A DNA stretch of 64,000 nucleotides from Curtanaerobium respiraculi (GCF_024609215.1 NZ_JANIPD030000003.1:1-64000); one strand, 5' to 3'. Shown: positions 54,289 through 63,771, counted from the first letter of the stretch. Numbers and translations are program-made. The notes: a model not told the origin generated them from the sequence alone.

Positions 54289-55923
54289 ATGGCCGAGGTG
54301 CGGGAGGAAAATGCGGTCGGCGCCGATTACCTGCGCGGGTCGGCGGCTCTGCGCGAACGCGTCGCATCGGGCGGGCGCCTGCCCCGTGCGAACGTCTCGG
54401 TCATAGGGTACGCCCTGCTTCTGACCATCAACGCTCTTTCGCTGTGGGGCGGTTTCTTCCCGTTCTTCCCCATGAGCATACATACCCCCGAGATCACCCA
54501 GGCGTTTTTCCTATCCCAGTCGCTGGCGTACGCCACCATGCTCCTGGGGACTGCCGTCGTCGTCTACTTCCGGCCGGGTATGATTCGCCACGCCCTTATC
54601 TTCGCAGGCGGGGTACCGTTGGCGGCGGGATCTTGCTGCCTTATCGCCCTCATGTACGTTCCAGGTCACACCATTGCGTTGGCGGTGGTTTCGGGGCTGC
54701 TCATGGGGGCGGGCTCGGCGGGATTCTCCATGGCGTGGCAGCGCTACTTCAGCGCGGAATCGCCCGAGCGGGGGAACTATTTTCTGCTGATGGGGACGAT
54801 ATGCGCCCCGCTCCTCTTCTTCGCACTGTATCTGCTTCCCGAATCGGTCCCCGTGTTCGTGACGCCTCTGCTCCTGGTCCCGCTGTGCGGGCTTTGCGCG
54901 ATCCTCGCCACGCGCACCATCGATTTCGACCAGGCGTCCCTCACCGATATCCCGCGCGACCACCCGGCGGTGTACCGCAAGTTCCGCTCCGATTACTGGC
55001 GAAGCGCTCTCGCGATCGGCGCGCTGGGGTTCTGCGCCGGTGCGATTCGCGCGGTGGCGTTGGGCAATCCGGCAGGCGGAGGGGGCATCAACGCCATGTC
55101 CATGGTGGGTGCGGGGGCCGCGGCGCTGATCCTGCTTGCCGTTTGGCGCCGCGGATCGTTTCGCATCGACGTGGCAACCGTCTTCAAATTGCTGCTTCCC
55201 GCCATGTTCGCCATCGTCGTCGTGCTCCCGCTGTCTTCCGGCATGTTCGTCGATCAGGCTGCCGGCATTGCATATCTGCTGTTCAGCCTTGCGAACCTCA
55301 CCATGCTCCTGCAATGCGCCCAAGCCTCGCGCGACCGCGGCATCAGCCCCGCGTACACTTTCGGGCTGTTCGGCGGATTGGTGTACGCGTTGCAGGATGG
55401 AGGGTTTTCGTTCGGGTACTGGACCAACACGATGGGGTGGGAAAGTCCCATGCAGCTGTACATCGTCGCCTTCGCCGCCTTGGTTTCCATCGTGGTCGTC
55501 CTGTACTCGCTTGCCGTGGACAAGGACCTTCTCGGAGGCGCGCGGGCATCGTCCCCCTCGAATCCCGATAGCGTCGAGTTCCTTATCGCGGCGGCGGAGG
55601 AGGATGGGGCGGTTCGCGGTTTCGGCCAGAGGAGGACGGTTCCGCGTTCCGATGGAGCAGATGCGGCGGCTTCGGATGACTCGGATGCCGAACATCTGCG
55701 CGACCGGCTCTCCAAACGCTGCCTCGAGCTGAAGGCGGCCTATGGGCTCACCAAGCGCGAGGCCGAGATCCTCGAGCATATCGCCCGCGGGTACAGCGTC
55801 TCCCATATCGCTGAGGAACTGGTGATCTCCGAGAACACCGTGCGCACGCATTCGAAGCATATCTACACGAAGCTCGACGTGCACAAACGCCAGGAGATAC
55901 TGGACATCATCGACGCGTTGTAG
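54289..55923 (+). CDS. LuxR-type regulator with ~12 membrane segments
   Basis: The first ~420 residues form about twelve hydrophobic segments arranged like a transporter; the C-terminal ~65 residues are a LuxR helix-turn-helix (YGLTKREAEILEHIARGYSV, SHIAEELVISENTVRTHSKH). A charged linker of about 70 residues joins them. Such membrane LuxR proteins are strikingly numerous in Eggerthellaceae and are thought to sense small molecules and control adjacent respiratory genes. Here the adjacent genes are the radical SAM and DmsC genes and, across the promoter, operon 5. Confidence 0.9.
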   Translation: MAEVREENAVGADYLRGSAALRERVASGGRLPRANVSVIGYALLLTINALSLWGGFFPFFPMSIHTPEITQAFFLSQSLAYATMLLGTAVVVYFRPGMIRHALIFAGGVPLAAGSCCLIALMYVPGHTIALAVVSGLLMGAGSAGFSMAWQRYFSAESPERGNYFLLMGTICAPLLFFALYLLPESVPVFVTPLLLVPLCGLCAILATRTIDFDQASLTDIPRDHPAVYRKFRSDYWRSALAIGALGFCAGAIRAVALGNPAGGGGINAMSMVGAGAAALILLAVWRRGSFRIDVATVFKLLLPAMFAIVVVLPLSSGMFVDQAAGIAYLLFSLANLTMLLQCAQASRDRGISPAYTFGLFGGLVYALQDGGFSFGYWTNTMGWESPMQLYIVAFAALVSIVVVLYSLAVDKDLLGGARASSPSNPDSVEFLIAAAEEDGAVRGFGQRRTVPRSDGADAAASDDSDAEHLRDRLSKRCLELKAAYGLTKREAEILEHIARGYSVSHIAEELVISENTVRTHSKHIYTKLDVHKRQEILDIIDAL

Positions 55924-56053
55924 GGAGGCGCCGCTCGAAGCGGGGCGGAGCCGCGATCGCGTCCCGCCCGCCGCCGCCCGCGTGATCTCGTCGGGATCGC
56001 CTGCGGGGAAGAATGGTAGGATGATCGTGTCGGCCCATACGAAGGAGGCTCCC

Positions 56054-56392
56054 ATGAAGATCAATTTCAATGCTTTCGAGGAGAAGCACCACGATCGGTT
56101 CAAGGGCGGGGAAGGCGTGTTCCACCAGCGCATGGTGGAAGATGATGCCTGCAAGATCATGCGCGGCATGTTGCAGGCGGGATCTTCGCTGGGCGAGCAC
56201 ACGCACGAGGGGGATTACGAAGTCGTCTACATCGTGTCGGGTGCGGCGACCATGATCTTCGACGGTGTTCCCGAAGAGCTTTCCGCCGGCGATTGCAGCT
56301 ATTGCCCCGAGGGGCATACGCATCGCCTTATGAACACGGGCGATGAGGACCTGATCTTCTTCGCGGTGGTTCCCAAGACGGCCGGCATGTGA
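56054..56392 (+). CDS. small cupin-domain protein
   Basis: The 112-residue single cupin shows the metal-site motif G-E-H-T-H-E-G-D-Y-E in motif 1 and CPEGHTHRLMNTGDEDLIFF in motif 2. It could be an isomerase, dioxygenase-like or sensor protein. AAGGAGG precedes the ATG. It is not clearly part of an operon, being 130 bases after the LuxR gene. Confidence 0.9.
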   Translation: MKINFNAFEEKHHDRFKGGEGVFHQRMVEDDACKIMRGMLQAGSSLGEHTHEGDYEVVYIVSGAATMIFDGVPEELSAGDCSYCPEGHTHRLMNTGDEDLIFFAVVPKTAGM

Positions 56393-56522
56393 GCGTCGGG
56401 ATGGATGCATCGTAACGTTTCTCTGAATTGTACACGGCGAGACCGCCGGTCGCATGATGCTTGGTCATACTGGGACGCGTACGATTGCAGAGCCGTCGCG
56501 GGCGGCTGGAAGGAACAGGGCG

Positions 56523-56798
56523 ATGATCGAGAAGGAATTCCGCACCAAGGGCACGTGCTCCCGTGCGATTTACGTCAAAATCGATGACGGGGGGATCATC
56601 CGGGATGCCGAGTTCGAGGGAGGTTGCCCGGGCAACCTTTCGGGTATCGGCAAGCTGGTGCTGGGCAGGCGCGCCGAGGAGGTTGCGGATCTGCTGCGCG
56701 GCATGCCGTGCGGGCCGCGGGCCACGTCGTGCCCCGATCAGCTTTCCCGCGCGCTCGACGAGATGCTGGCGGAAAGCAGGCGGGCGAGAAGCGCGTAG
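56523..56798 (+). CDS. TSCPD-domain protein (TIGR03905-like)
   Basis: This 91-residue protein has TKGTCSRAIYVKIDDG, EFEGGCPGNLSGIGKLV and ends TSCPDQLSRAL, which defines the TSCPD domain also found at the end of some class II ribonucleotide reductases. The four cysteines probably bind zinc. Function of the stand-alone form is unknown. GGAAGGAACAGGG precedes the ATG. Confidence 0.88.
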   Translation: MIEKEFRTKGTCSRAIYVKIDDGGIIRDAEFEGGCPGNLSGIGKLVLGRRAEEVADLLRGMPCGPRATSCPDQLSRALDEMLAESRRARSA

Positions 56799-56924
56799 GG
56801 TTCCCCCGTCCGCTACCGGGTCGGAGGTCTCGTTTCGAAGCCTGCCTCCCGCCATCGGCGCGTTCGGGCGCGGCGCACGGATCTCCTCGCTTGAGGGGTT
56901 CCATGCGCCATCGCGTGCTCCTGC

Positions 56925-58859
56925 CTACGAGGCGGCACGTTGCGCGGCGCCGCTATCCGGTTCCTTATTCGGCCTGTTCAGATAAAACTCCAGCGCATAT
57001 GCCGTCACGTCCGAGCGGTCGATGATGCCGCAGATCTTCCCATTGTCCAACACCGGCACGCGCCGCATGCTGTTCTCGCTGAGGATGCGGTACATGTCGT
57101 GCACGGTCGCGTGAGCGTCGATGCCGACCAGGCGGTTGCTGGCGATGGAGGTCACGGGAAGCTCCATGATGCGGCCGATCCAGCGCTCGACATCGGGATC
57201 GATACGGTTGCCGCCGTCGGCGACCGCGTAGAAATCCACCGCGGTCCCATCGCGCCGGGGCGAGAGCGCGCGCATCAGGTCACCGTCGGACACATATCCG
57301 GCGGGCTTGCCATCCTCGTCGATCAGCGGCATGCCGTCGACGCGGCGCTCGGCGAAGAGCCGCGCGGCGTCCGCTACGGTGGAGCTTGCGGGCAGCGTGA
57401 GGAAATCGTGCGTCATGATGGACTCGAGGGTGCGGCGCCGCTCGCCGTGCGGATCTTCCTGGGCGGCATCCTCCACCCGGTCGCGAACGGCGATGACGGC
57501 TATGGCCAGAGCCGCCGCGATCAGCACCGCTTGAAGCCCGAACGAGAAGTTGGTTCCGGCGATCTGCGCTTCCACGGTTCCCATGGTCTGCTGGCACAGC
57601 GCGGTCCATAATGCGTAGGCGGAGATGACGATAGCGGTGCCCAGGGATCCGGCCACCTGGCGCAGCGTGTTGTTCACGGCGTTGCCGTGGTTGACAACCT
57701 TGTTGTCCAGTGCGTTGATACCCCAGGTGGTGACCGGCATGTTCACCATGGACATGCCGAGCAAGCGGACGGCCATGACGATGGCGACGAACACCATGGT
57801 CGTTTCAAGCGTGAGCTGGGTCATGATGAGCGTCCCCGCGAGCAGCGTGCCCAGTCCGGCGATGGCGAGCCCGCGCGGCCCGCGTTTGTCGAATATACGC
57901 CCCGCGACCGGGCCCATAACGCCCATGATGATGCTGCCCGGCAGCATCACGAGAGCGGCGGTGGTGGCGGTCTGCCCCATGATGGTCTGCACGTAGATGG
58001 GGATGATGACCATGTTGGCCATGGTGGCGCCCTGCGAGACCATGCAGATGATGGTGCCGATGAGGAACTTGCGGTTCTTCAGCACGTCGACGCGCAGCAT
58101 GGGGCGCTCCAGCCTGTTCTGCCGGATGAAGAAGAGCACGACGATGATGCTGCCGCCGATCATGCTCGCCGCCGCCAGGGGAGATAGGCCGCTGTTGCCC
58201 ACCTCAGAGAAACCGTACAGCATGCCGCCGAAGCCGAAGGTCGAAAGCAGGACCGAGAGCTTGTCGACGCCCTTGACCGTCGGGTCGCCGCCCTCCCCGC
58301 GCTCGAGAAAGAAGGCGGCGAGGACGACGTCGACCGCTCCCAGCACCGCGACGGCGAGGAAGATGATGTTCCATCCCGCGTGGTCCACGACGACGCCGGC
58401 CACCACGGGTCCGATGGTGGGGGCGAAGGCGATGATGACGCTGAACACGCCCATCGCCATGCCGCGCCGCTCGACGGGGAATGTCAGCAGAAGCACGGTC
58501 ATCACCATGGGCATGAGCACGCCGGCGCCCGCCGCCTGCAGCAGGCGGGCGGCCAAAAGCACGGGGAACGCGGTGGAAAGGCCCGCTGCCAACGTGCCCG
58601 CCGTGAACACGCCCATCGCGGCGATGAAGAGCGTTTTCACGCTGAAGCGGTCGGTCAGGTACGCCGAGATGGGGATCATCACGGCGTTCACCATGGTGAA
58701 TCCCGTGGTGAGCCACTGCACGGTGGCGGCGCTCACCTGCATGTCGCGCATGATGGTGGGCAGCGCCGGTCCGAGGATGGTTTGATTGAGGATTGCGATG
58801 AACGTGCCCGATATGAGCACCGCCAACGTCATGGCCTGCTTGCGTGTGATTCCCAGCAT
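56925..58859 (-). CDS. MFS drug-efflux-type transporter fused to a CBS domain pair
   Basis: Residues 1-465 are a 14-segment DHA2/EmrB-type MFS transporter: LNQTILGPALPTIMRDMQVS, VQWLTTGFTMVNAVMIPISA, and the antiporter motif G-P-V-V-A-G-V-V-V. Residues 480-620 are two CBS motifs: IMTHDFLTLPASSTVADAAR, VDGMPLIDEDGKPAGYVSDG, then RVPVLDNGKICGIIDRSDVT. CBS pairs bind adenine nucleotides or SAM and often gate transporters, but they are unusual on MFS proteins. The frame is continuous, so the fusion looks real. Confidence 0.92.
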   Translation of the reverse strand: MLGITRKQAMTLAVLISGTFIAILNQTILGPALPTIMRDMQVSAATVQWLTTGFTMVNAVMIPISAYLTDRFSVKTLFIAAMGVFTAGTLAAGLSTAFPVLLAARLLQAAGAGVLMPMVMTVLLLTFPVERRGMAMGVFSVIIAFAPTIGPVVAGVVVDHAGWNIIFLAVAVLGAVDVVLAAFFLERGEGGDPTVKGVDKLSVLLSTFGFGGMLYGFSEVGNSGLSPLAAASMIGGSIIVVLFFIRQNRLERPMLRVDVLKNRKFLIGTIICMVSQGATMANMVIIPIYVQTIMGQTATTAALVMLPGSIIMGVMGPVAGRIFDKRGPRGLAIAGLGTLLAGTLIMTQLTLETTMVFVAIVMAVRLLGMSMVNMPVTTWGINALDNKVVNHGNAVNNTLRQVAGSLGTAIVISAYALWTALCQQTMGTVEAQIAGTNFSFGLQAVLIAAALAIAVIAVRDRVEDAAQEDPHGERRRTLESIMTHDFLTLPASSTVADAARLFAERRVDGMPLIDEDGKPAGYVSDGDLMRALSPRRDGTAVDFYAVADGGNRIDPDVERWIGRIMELPVTSIASNRLVGIDAHATVHDMYRILSENSMRRVPVLDNGKICGIIDRSDVTAYALEFYLNRPNKEPDSGAAQRAAS

Positions 58860-58977
58860 GGGGCGCCTTCTTCAACATACTTCCGTTTTTCGCTGAAGTA
58901 TTGTGCGCCTCGTCGCGGGGAATGTCCACCAACATGCTGGTTTTGTGAGGCAATGTTGTAGGGGAGAAGTCGGGCCT

Positions 58978-60234
58978 TTACTCCCCGTGTGCGGAGCATG
59001 CTTCCTTGAAGGCCGAGTACCCCTGATCGTCCATCTCTGCGTAGGGGATGAAACGCAGCGCGGCGCTGTCGATGCAGTAATGCAGGCCGCCCGCGCCCGC
59101 GGGTCCGTCGTTGAACACGTGGCCCAAGTGGCTGTTGCCCACGCGGCTGCGAACTTCGGTGCGCACCATGCCATGGCTGGTATCTTGGCTGGTGACGATT
59201 ACTTCCGGCGCGATGGGCTTGGTGAAGGCGGGCCATCCGGTGCCAGCATCGTATTTGTCATCTGAGGAGAACAGCGGTTCGCCCGTTGCCACATCCACGT
59301 ACAAGCCGGGGTCGTCGGTTTTCAGGTATGCTCCCGTATAGGGCGCCTCCGTGCCGGCTTGCTGGGTGACGCGGTATTGAACGTCGCTCAGCGCTGAGCG
59401 GAGCTCCTGGTCGGATGGTTTGGAGTATCGGCTCGCATCCACTGAGACGCCGGCGGGATCGCCTTCCGTCACCGCGTTGCCGTCAGCGGCCGGCGTGCCG
59501 CACATCTGGCCCGAATCATCGACCGCGCAGGTGCCGCCGTCCTCGCCGCGTTCCAACTTCACGTTATCCAGCGTGCTGAAATCGATGGGGCAGTAGCCGT
59601 TCGGGTTCTTCCGCAGGTAATCTTGGTGATAGTCCTCCGCCAAAGCGAACGTGGCGAGTGGCTGGAGCTCGGTGGCGAGGGGTGCGTCGTACCCGCTCTG
59701 CACCTCGTCGAAGACTTCCTGCAACACGGGCAAGTCCGCTTCGTCGGTGTAGTACACGCCCGTGCGGTACTGGCTGCCCACGTCGTTGTGCTGCCTGTTC
59801 ACGCTGGTGGGGTCGATGACCTGGAAAAACTGCCGCGTAAGCGTTTCCAAGCTGACGATGGAAGGATCGTATGCGATGCGAGCGGTTTCCGCATAGCCCG
59901 TGGTGCCCGTGCAGACCTGCTCGTAGCTGGGATCCTCGGTGATGCCGTTCGCGTAGCCCACTTGCACATCGGCCACACCCGGAATGCGGCTGAAGTATTC
60001 CTCGATGCCCCAGAAGCATCCACCTGCGAAGTATATCTCGTGCACGCTGCCATAATCGATGTTCACGGATGCCTCCTGCGAACTGCCGCCGGAATCGCCT
60101 TGCGCGCCGTTCGAGGGGGAAGCGGAGCATGCGGCCAGGGCTATCAAGCACACGAGCAGGGCGATTAGAGGCGCCGCTGCACTGAAGATAGCGGCCGATC
60201 CCCTCGCTGCGTGCTGGATGTCATGCATTCCCAT
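58978..60234 (-). CDS. msrAB: methionine sulfoxide reductase MsrA-MsrB fusion lipoprotein
   Basis: The N-terminus has a hydrophobic segment ending in the lipobox LIALAAC, so the mature protein is probably anchored outside the membrane. MsrA follows with FAGGCFWGIEEYFSRIPGV near residue 70, then a linker with two cysteines (GGTCAVDDSGQMCG), then MsrB from about residue 265: TGWPAFTKPI, VGNSHLGHVFNDGP and HYCIDSAALRFIP with the catalytic Cys. It repairs both sulfoxide isomers of exported proteins. The TlpA/CcdA system at 16.9-18.2 kb could supply reductant. The 418-residue length fits fused family members. Confidence 0.94.
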   Translation of the reverse strand: MGMHDIQHAARGSAAIFSAAAPLIALLVCLIALAACSASPSNGAQGDSGGSSQEASVNIDYGSVHEIYFAGGCFWGIEEYFSRIPGVADVQVGYANGITEDPSYEQVCTGTTGYAETARIAYDPSIVSLETLTRQFFQVIDPTSVNRQHNDVGSQYRTGVYYTDEADLPVLQEVFDEVQSGYDAPLATELQPLATFALAEDYHQDYLRKNPNGYCPIDFSTLDNVKLERGEDGGTCAVDDSGQMCGTPAADGNAVTEGDPAGVSVDASRYSKPSDQELRSALSDVQYRVTQQAGTEAPYTGAYLKTDDPGLYVDVATGEPLFSSDDKYDAGTGWPAFTKPIAPEVIVTSQDTSHGMVRTEVRSRVGNSHLGHVFNDGPAGAGGLHYCIDSAALRFIPYAEMDDQGYSAFKEACSAHGE

Positions 60235-60531
60235 GGCAACCCCCCCCTTGCGTCCCCGCTTATTTTACCGCGAGGAAGTCGCATATGGAAAGAGGGGCAG
60301 CACGGCGGGCGAGGCCAGGTTGGATGCACGTTGGATGCAGGGACGCCGATTCCCAGCTCGTGGCAAACCGCGCTGGAGGAGTTCGATTCCCCCAGCGCGA
60401 GCGGCGCCTCGTGCAGGTTGGGAAGCGTGATGTTCTGCACCATGCAGTCCGGTTCCACATTGTTGAGCAGGCCGATCTCCTTGAGGATGGACCTTTCCAG
60501 CGGCTCGCTGAAACGCAGCACGATGCGAGCG
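60235..60531 (-). other. non-coding gap with an unexplained open minus-strand stretch
   Basis: Between the LuxR and MsrAB genes a minus-strand frame from 60521 reads LRFSEPLERSILKEIGLL and then MVQNITLPNLHEAPLALG. It is vaguely like the NIL domain found at the end of MetN ABC ATPases. There is no ribosome site and it runs into non-protein-like sequence, so it is at most a gene fragment. Confidence 0.3.
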
Positions 60532-62088
60532 CTATTCGCGCTTGTCGGGCTCCTTCTCCCAGGCGAGGTCGATGAGGCCCTGCTGCGAGTGCACGTCGCA
60601 CTTCGCCATGATGTTGCGCGCGTGGGCGTGCACGGTGTTCAGCGATATGAAAAGCGCATCGCGGATATACGGGCGGCTGCGGCCCGCGATAAGGAGTTCG
60701 GCGACCTGCAACTCGCGCTTGGTGAGGCCGTAGCGCTCCGCCATCTCCTGCGCGCGTTCCTCGACGGCAGCCTCCAGGTCGCTTTCGGAGGTGTCATCGG
60801 TTTCCCGGGGCTCCTCTTCCGGCTCGTCCTCCCCAACATCGCCCAACGGGGCGTCGGCGATGCTGAAATGCCATCGGGGGTTGAAGCCGCCGACCATGCA
60901 CACGGTGAGGGCGGCGGAGACGATTGCAAGGGTAGCGAATGTACCCCATTCCGGCCAGATGCCGGCGCTCCGCAGATACATTCCGCCTTCCGCCCCCGCG
61001 AAGATCCCGATGCCTTCCGCGACCATGAGCATGGCGAACACGATATCAGCCCGGTGGCCCGTTCGACGCAGATATTTGGGAAGCGTGGTCCAATAGACGA
61101 ATTGCAGGCCGATCATGCCGATGAGGTTGACGGTGTAGGCGAGGGCGCGGTAGACGGCCTCGCTCTGCCCCGAGCAGAGGATGGTGGCGCTGAACAGCCC
61201 GAAGGGCAGGGTCCAGCGGATTGCGAGCGTGAAGTCGATGAGCCGTGACGTTGCGGAGAACACGCGGCACAGGATGAGGGCGACCACTCCCGCGATGGTG
61301 AAGGGGATGAGGAGATGCAGGTAGCTGTTCTCTGCGAACGACGGCGCGGAGACCGTGCGCAGGTAGGCCGACATGATCCAGAGGGTGGCGATCAGGATGA
61401 AGAATTTGCCGTAGCGCGCGGCGGCGCTTCGGTAGGAATGCACGGGATGCTCTTCAACGGAGGGAGGCTGATCCTCGGCCCGCAGGACATTCTGGAAGGC
61501 GAATGCCGCAGAGGCCAGGGGCATGGCGACGATGAGCAGCGTGACGAAGATCGTGGACGCGTTGGCGAGGTGCATGACGGCGAAGAACGACCACGCTATT
61601 CCGAAGGAGAGCGCGATGTAGAGCTCGATCGTGCCCCCTTCGATCTCCGTGAACTTCGCACCCCAGATGATGCCCAAGAACGTGCAGCCGACGCCGCAGA
61701 GGAGCGCGCCGGCGGGGAAGATGGTCTGATACTGCTCGACCGAGGAGAATGCGAAGAAGATAACGACCGTGCCGGCGGCGGCGCAGAGGGCGCCGATGGC
61801 ACCGAACACCTTGCTGCGCGCGAGAGCCCTCTTCAGGGCCAGGGCGAGGTACGCCAAGCCCGCGAAGCATTCGAAAAGCGCAGCAAACATCCAGATCTCC
61901 TCCTGGCTGCCTGCAAATCCGTATTCCACAATGAGGATACTCGAGTACAGCGTGCCGTAATTCCAAATCAGGAACAGGGCGAAGCCCAGGAATTGCCTGA
62001 GGTAGACATCGGCCGATTCGCTTCGTTCGAGAAGCCTCTTGCGGAAATAAGCGCCCGCGGCTTCCCCTATTGCTGGAATCGTCGCCAT
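60532..62088 (-). CDS. LuxR-type regulator with ~12 membrane segments
   Basis: The first ~420 residues have about twelve hydrophobic segments, beginning FLGFALFLIWNYGTLYSSIL. An acidic linker follows, and the last ~65 residues are a LuxR helix-turn-helix: YGLTKRELQVAELLIAGRSR, PYIRDALFISLNTVHAHARN. GAGGGG precedes the start at 62088. It is divergent from the YeiH-type exporter gene (62380) across 291 A/T-rich bases, so that gene is its likely target. Confidence 0.92.
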   Translation of the reverse strand: MATIPAIGEAAGAYFRKRLLERSESADVYLRQFLGFALFLIWNYGTLYSSILIVEYGFAGSQEEIWMFAALFECFAGLAYLALALKRALARSKVFGAIGALCAAAGTVVIFFAFSSVEQYQTIFPAGALLCGVGCTFLGIIWGAKFTEIEGGTIELYIALSFGIAWSFFAVMHLANASTIFVTLLIVAMPLASAAFAFQNVLRAEDQPPSVEEHPVHSYRSAAARYGKFFILIATLWIMSAYLRTVSAPSFAENSYLHLLIPFTIAGVVALILCRVFSATSRLIDFTLAIRWTLPFGLFSATILCSGQSEAVYRALAYTVNLIGMIGLQFVYWTTLPKYLRRTGHRADIVFAMLMVAEGIGIFAGAEGGMYLRSAGIWPEWGTFATLAIVSAALTVCMVGGFNPRWHFSIADAPLGDVGEDEPEEEPRETDDTSESDLEAAVEERAQEMAERYGLTKRELQVAELLIAGRSRPYIRDALFISLNTVHAHARNIMAKCDVHSQQGLIDLAWEKEPDKRE

Positions 62089-62291
62089 TTCCCCTCTTTT
62101 CGCTCGGGAAACAGTTTACCATGAGCGCGAGGGGTTGTGTGAGGCTAACCCCTAAGTATTACCTGTTCAGAATTATTCTATAAATAAATAGTAACAATAT
62201 GATGAGGAAGGCTTCGGAAGTGGATTCGCCTAATCTCACCATGTCGTTACGATGGCAGGGGCGGGAAAGAACGGTAAACCTATGGGACGAG

Positions 62292-62335
62292 CTGGTGCCA
62301 CCCGTCTGTTTCGAGGTGGGTGGAGGAGGCACCAG
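62292..62335 (+). ncRNA. possible structured leader upstream of the YeiH gene
   Basis: CTGGTGCC and GGCACCAG form an outer 8-bp stem, and ACCC/GGGT can pair inside it. The structure ends 44 bases before the start codon. It may be a 5' UTR regulatory fold; no known riboswitch class was recognised. Confidence 0.35.
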
Positions 62336-62379
62336 GCTAGAGAGGGTATTGGTACGAAAACGGAAAGGAGCTGATGCTG

Positions 62380-63771
62380 ATGGCAGCAGAGGCCGCCTTG
62401 GATGCTTCCAAGGCTAACAATACCAAGACAAATGGAGGAGGCTTGAAGAGCCTTTTCACGAAGGAGGACTGGTGGGCCGTATGGATCGGCCTGGGCGTGG
62501 TTATCCTCGCCCTCATCCTGTACGCCGCAGGCGGAAGCCTGAACGGCATCATCGTGAAGTTCAAGGCTTACGATAACTTCGCGGATCTCCCGGGAATCGT
62601 TGCGGGACAGCTTCCCAAGATGCTCGGATTGTATCTGTCGATGGCCGTGGTCTTCACGCTTGCAATCGGTGTCATGGGGCGCAATGTCGGTAAATTCCTT
62701 GCCGGTTTCACCCTGTTGTTCGTCATGGCCATCCTCACGCAGATCTTCGCTGCATGGAACGTTGCCAAGACGCTCAACCTGGAAGCCCCGGTCATGGCGC
62801 TTATCGTCGGCATGATCCTCGGCAACTTCATCAAGATCCCCGAGTGGTTCGACGCCGGCATGCGCACCGAGTTCTATGTGAAGACCGGTATCGTGCTCTT
62901 CGGCGCCACCCTGCCGTTCACGGTTATCCTGCAGTCCGGCCCCATCGCCTTCCTCCAGGCAACCGTCGTCGCGGTCTCCACGTTCGTGACCATCTACTTC
63001 GTCGCCTCCAAGGCATTCGGCCTTGAGAAGCCCTTCGCGGCTACGCTGGGCGCCGGCGGATCCATCTGCGGCGTGTCCGCATCGATCGCCATCGGCAGCT
63101 CCGTCAACGCCAAGAAAGACCACGTCTCCATCGCCATCTCGATGGTCGTCGTGTGGGCCACCATCATGGTCTTCCTGCTCCCCGTCGTTTGCCGTGCCAT
63201 CGGCCTGTCCGACGGCGCTTCCGGTGCCCTGATCGGCACCTCCGAGTTCGCCGACGCCGCCGGCATCGCCGCGGCTGCCCAGTTCGGCGACGGTGGCCTG
63301 GCCACCTTCTCCCTGATGAAGGTCGTCGGCCGCGATATCTTCGTCGGCGTGTGGGCCCTCGTCATGGCCATCATCTCCGTGACCATGTGGGAAGCCAAGA
63401 AGGTTGACGGCGCTCGCCAGAAGCCCGGCGCAGGCGTTATCTGGGAGCGCTTCCCGAAGTTCGTTCTCGGCTTCTTCATCGCTTCCATCATCGTGACGCT
63501 CGTCATCATGGCCTCCAGCCCCGAAATGGGCGCGGGCATCAACAAAGACGTCCTCGGCTGGATCAAGAACCTCCGCGGCTGGTGCTTCGTCCTTTGCTTC
63601 CTGTGCATCGGTCTGACCACCCGCTTCAAGGAGCTTGCCGCTGTCGGTTGGAAGCCCTTCGCCGCTTTCACCATCGGCGTTGCCATGAACGTCTGCCTCG
63701 GCTTCCTGTTCTCGACCGTCATCCTGAACGACTACTGGACGGCCGTCGGCGCCGCCACCATGGCTGCCTAA
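62380..63771 (+). CDS. YeiH/UPF0324 family putative sulfate or anion exporter
   Basis: The 463-residue protein has about ten to twelve hydrophobic segments and YeiH family features: EAPVMALIVGMILGNFI, VKTGIVLFGATLPFTVI, LGAGGSICGVSASIAIGSSV and FADAAGIAAAAQFGDG. Family members are annotated as putative sulfate exporters, on limited evidence. Codon use is very biased to C-ending codons, suggesting high expression. ATGs at 62374 and 62380 are both possible; the second has better spacing from AAAGGAG. It is divergent from a LuxR regulator. Confidence 0.88.
   Translation: MAAEAALDASKANNTKTNGGGLKSLFTKEDWWAVWIGLGVVILALILYAAGGSLNGIIVKFKAYDNFADLPGIVAGQLPKMLGLYLSMAVVFTLAIGVMGRNVGKFLAGFTLLFVMAILTQIFAAWNVAKTLNLEAPVMALIVGMILGNFIKIPEWFDAGMRTEFYVKTGIVLFGATLPFTVILQSGPIAFLQATVVAVSTFVTIYFVASKAFGLEKPFAATLGAGGSICGVSASIAIGSSVNAKKDHVSIAISMVVVWATIMVFLLPVVCRAIGLSDGASGALIGTSEFADAAGIAAAAQFGDGGLATFSLMKVVGRDIFVGVWALVMAIISVTMWEAKKVDGARQKPGAGVIWERFPKFVLGFFIASIIVTLVIMASSPEMGAGINKDVLGWIKNLRGWCFVLCFLCIGLTTRFKELAAVGWKPFAAFTIGVAMNVCLGFLFSTVILNDYWTAVGAATMAA

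Noticed and set aside
60370-60400. TTCGATTCCCCC resembling a tRNA T-arm
   Set aside because: The 5' side of the T-stem does not pair and no acceptor or anticodon stem can be drawn.
62199-62417. 72-residue frame upstream of the YeiH gene
   Set aside because: It overlaps the YeiH start in another frame and contains the leader stem-loop; no family resemblance.
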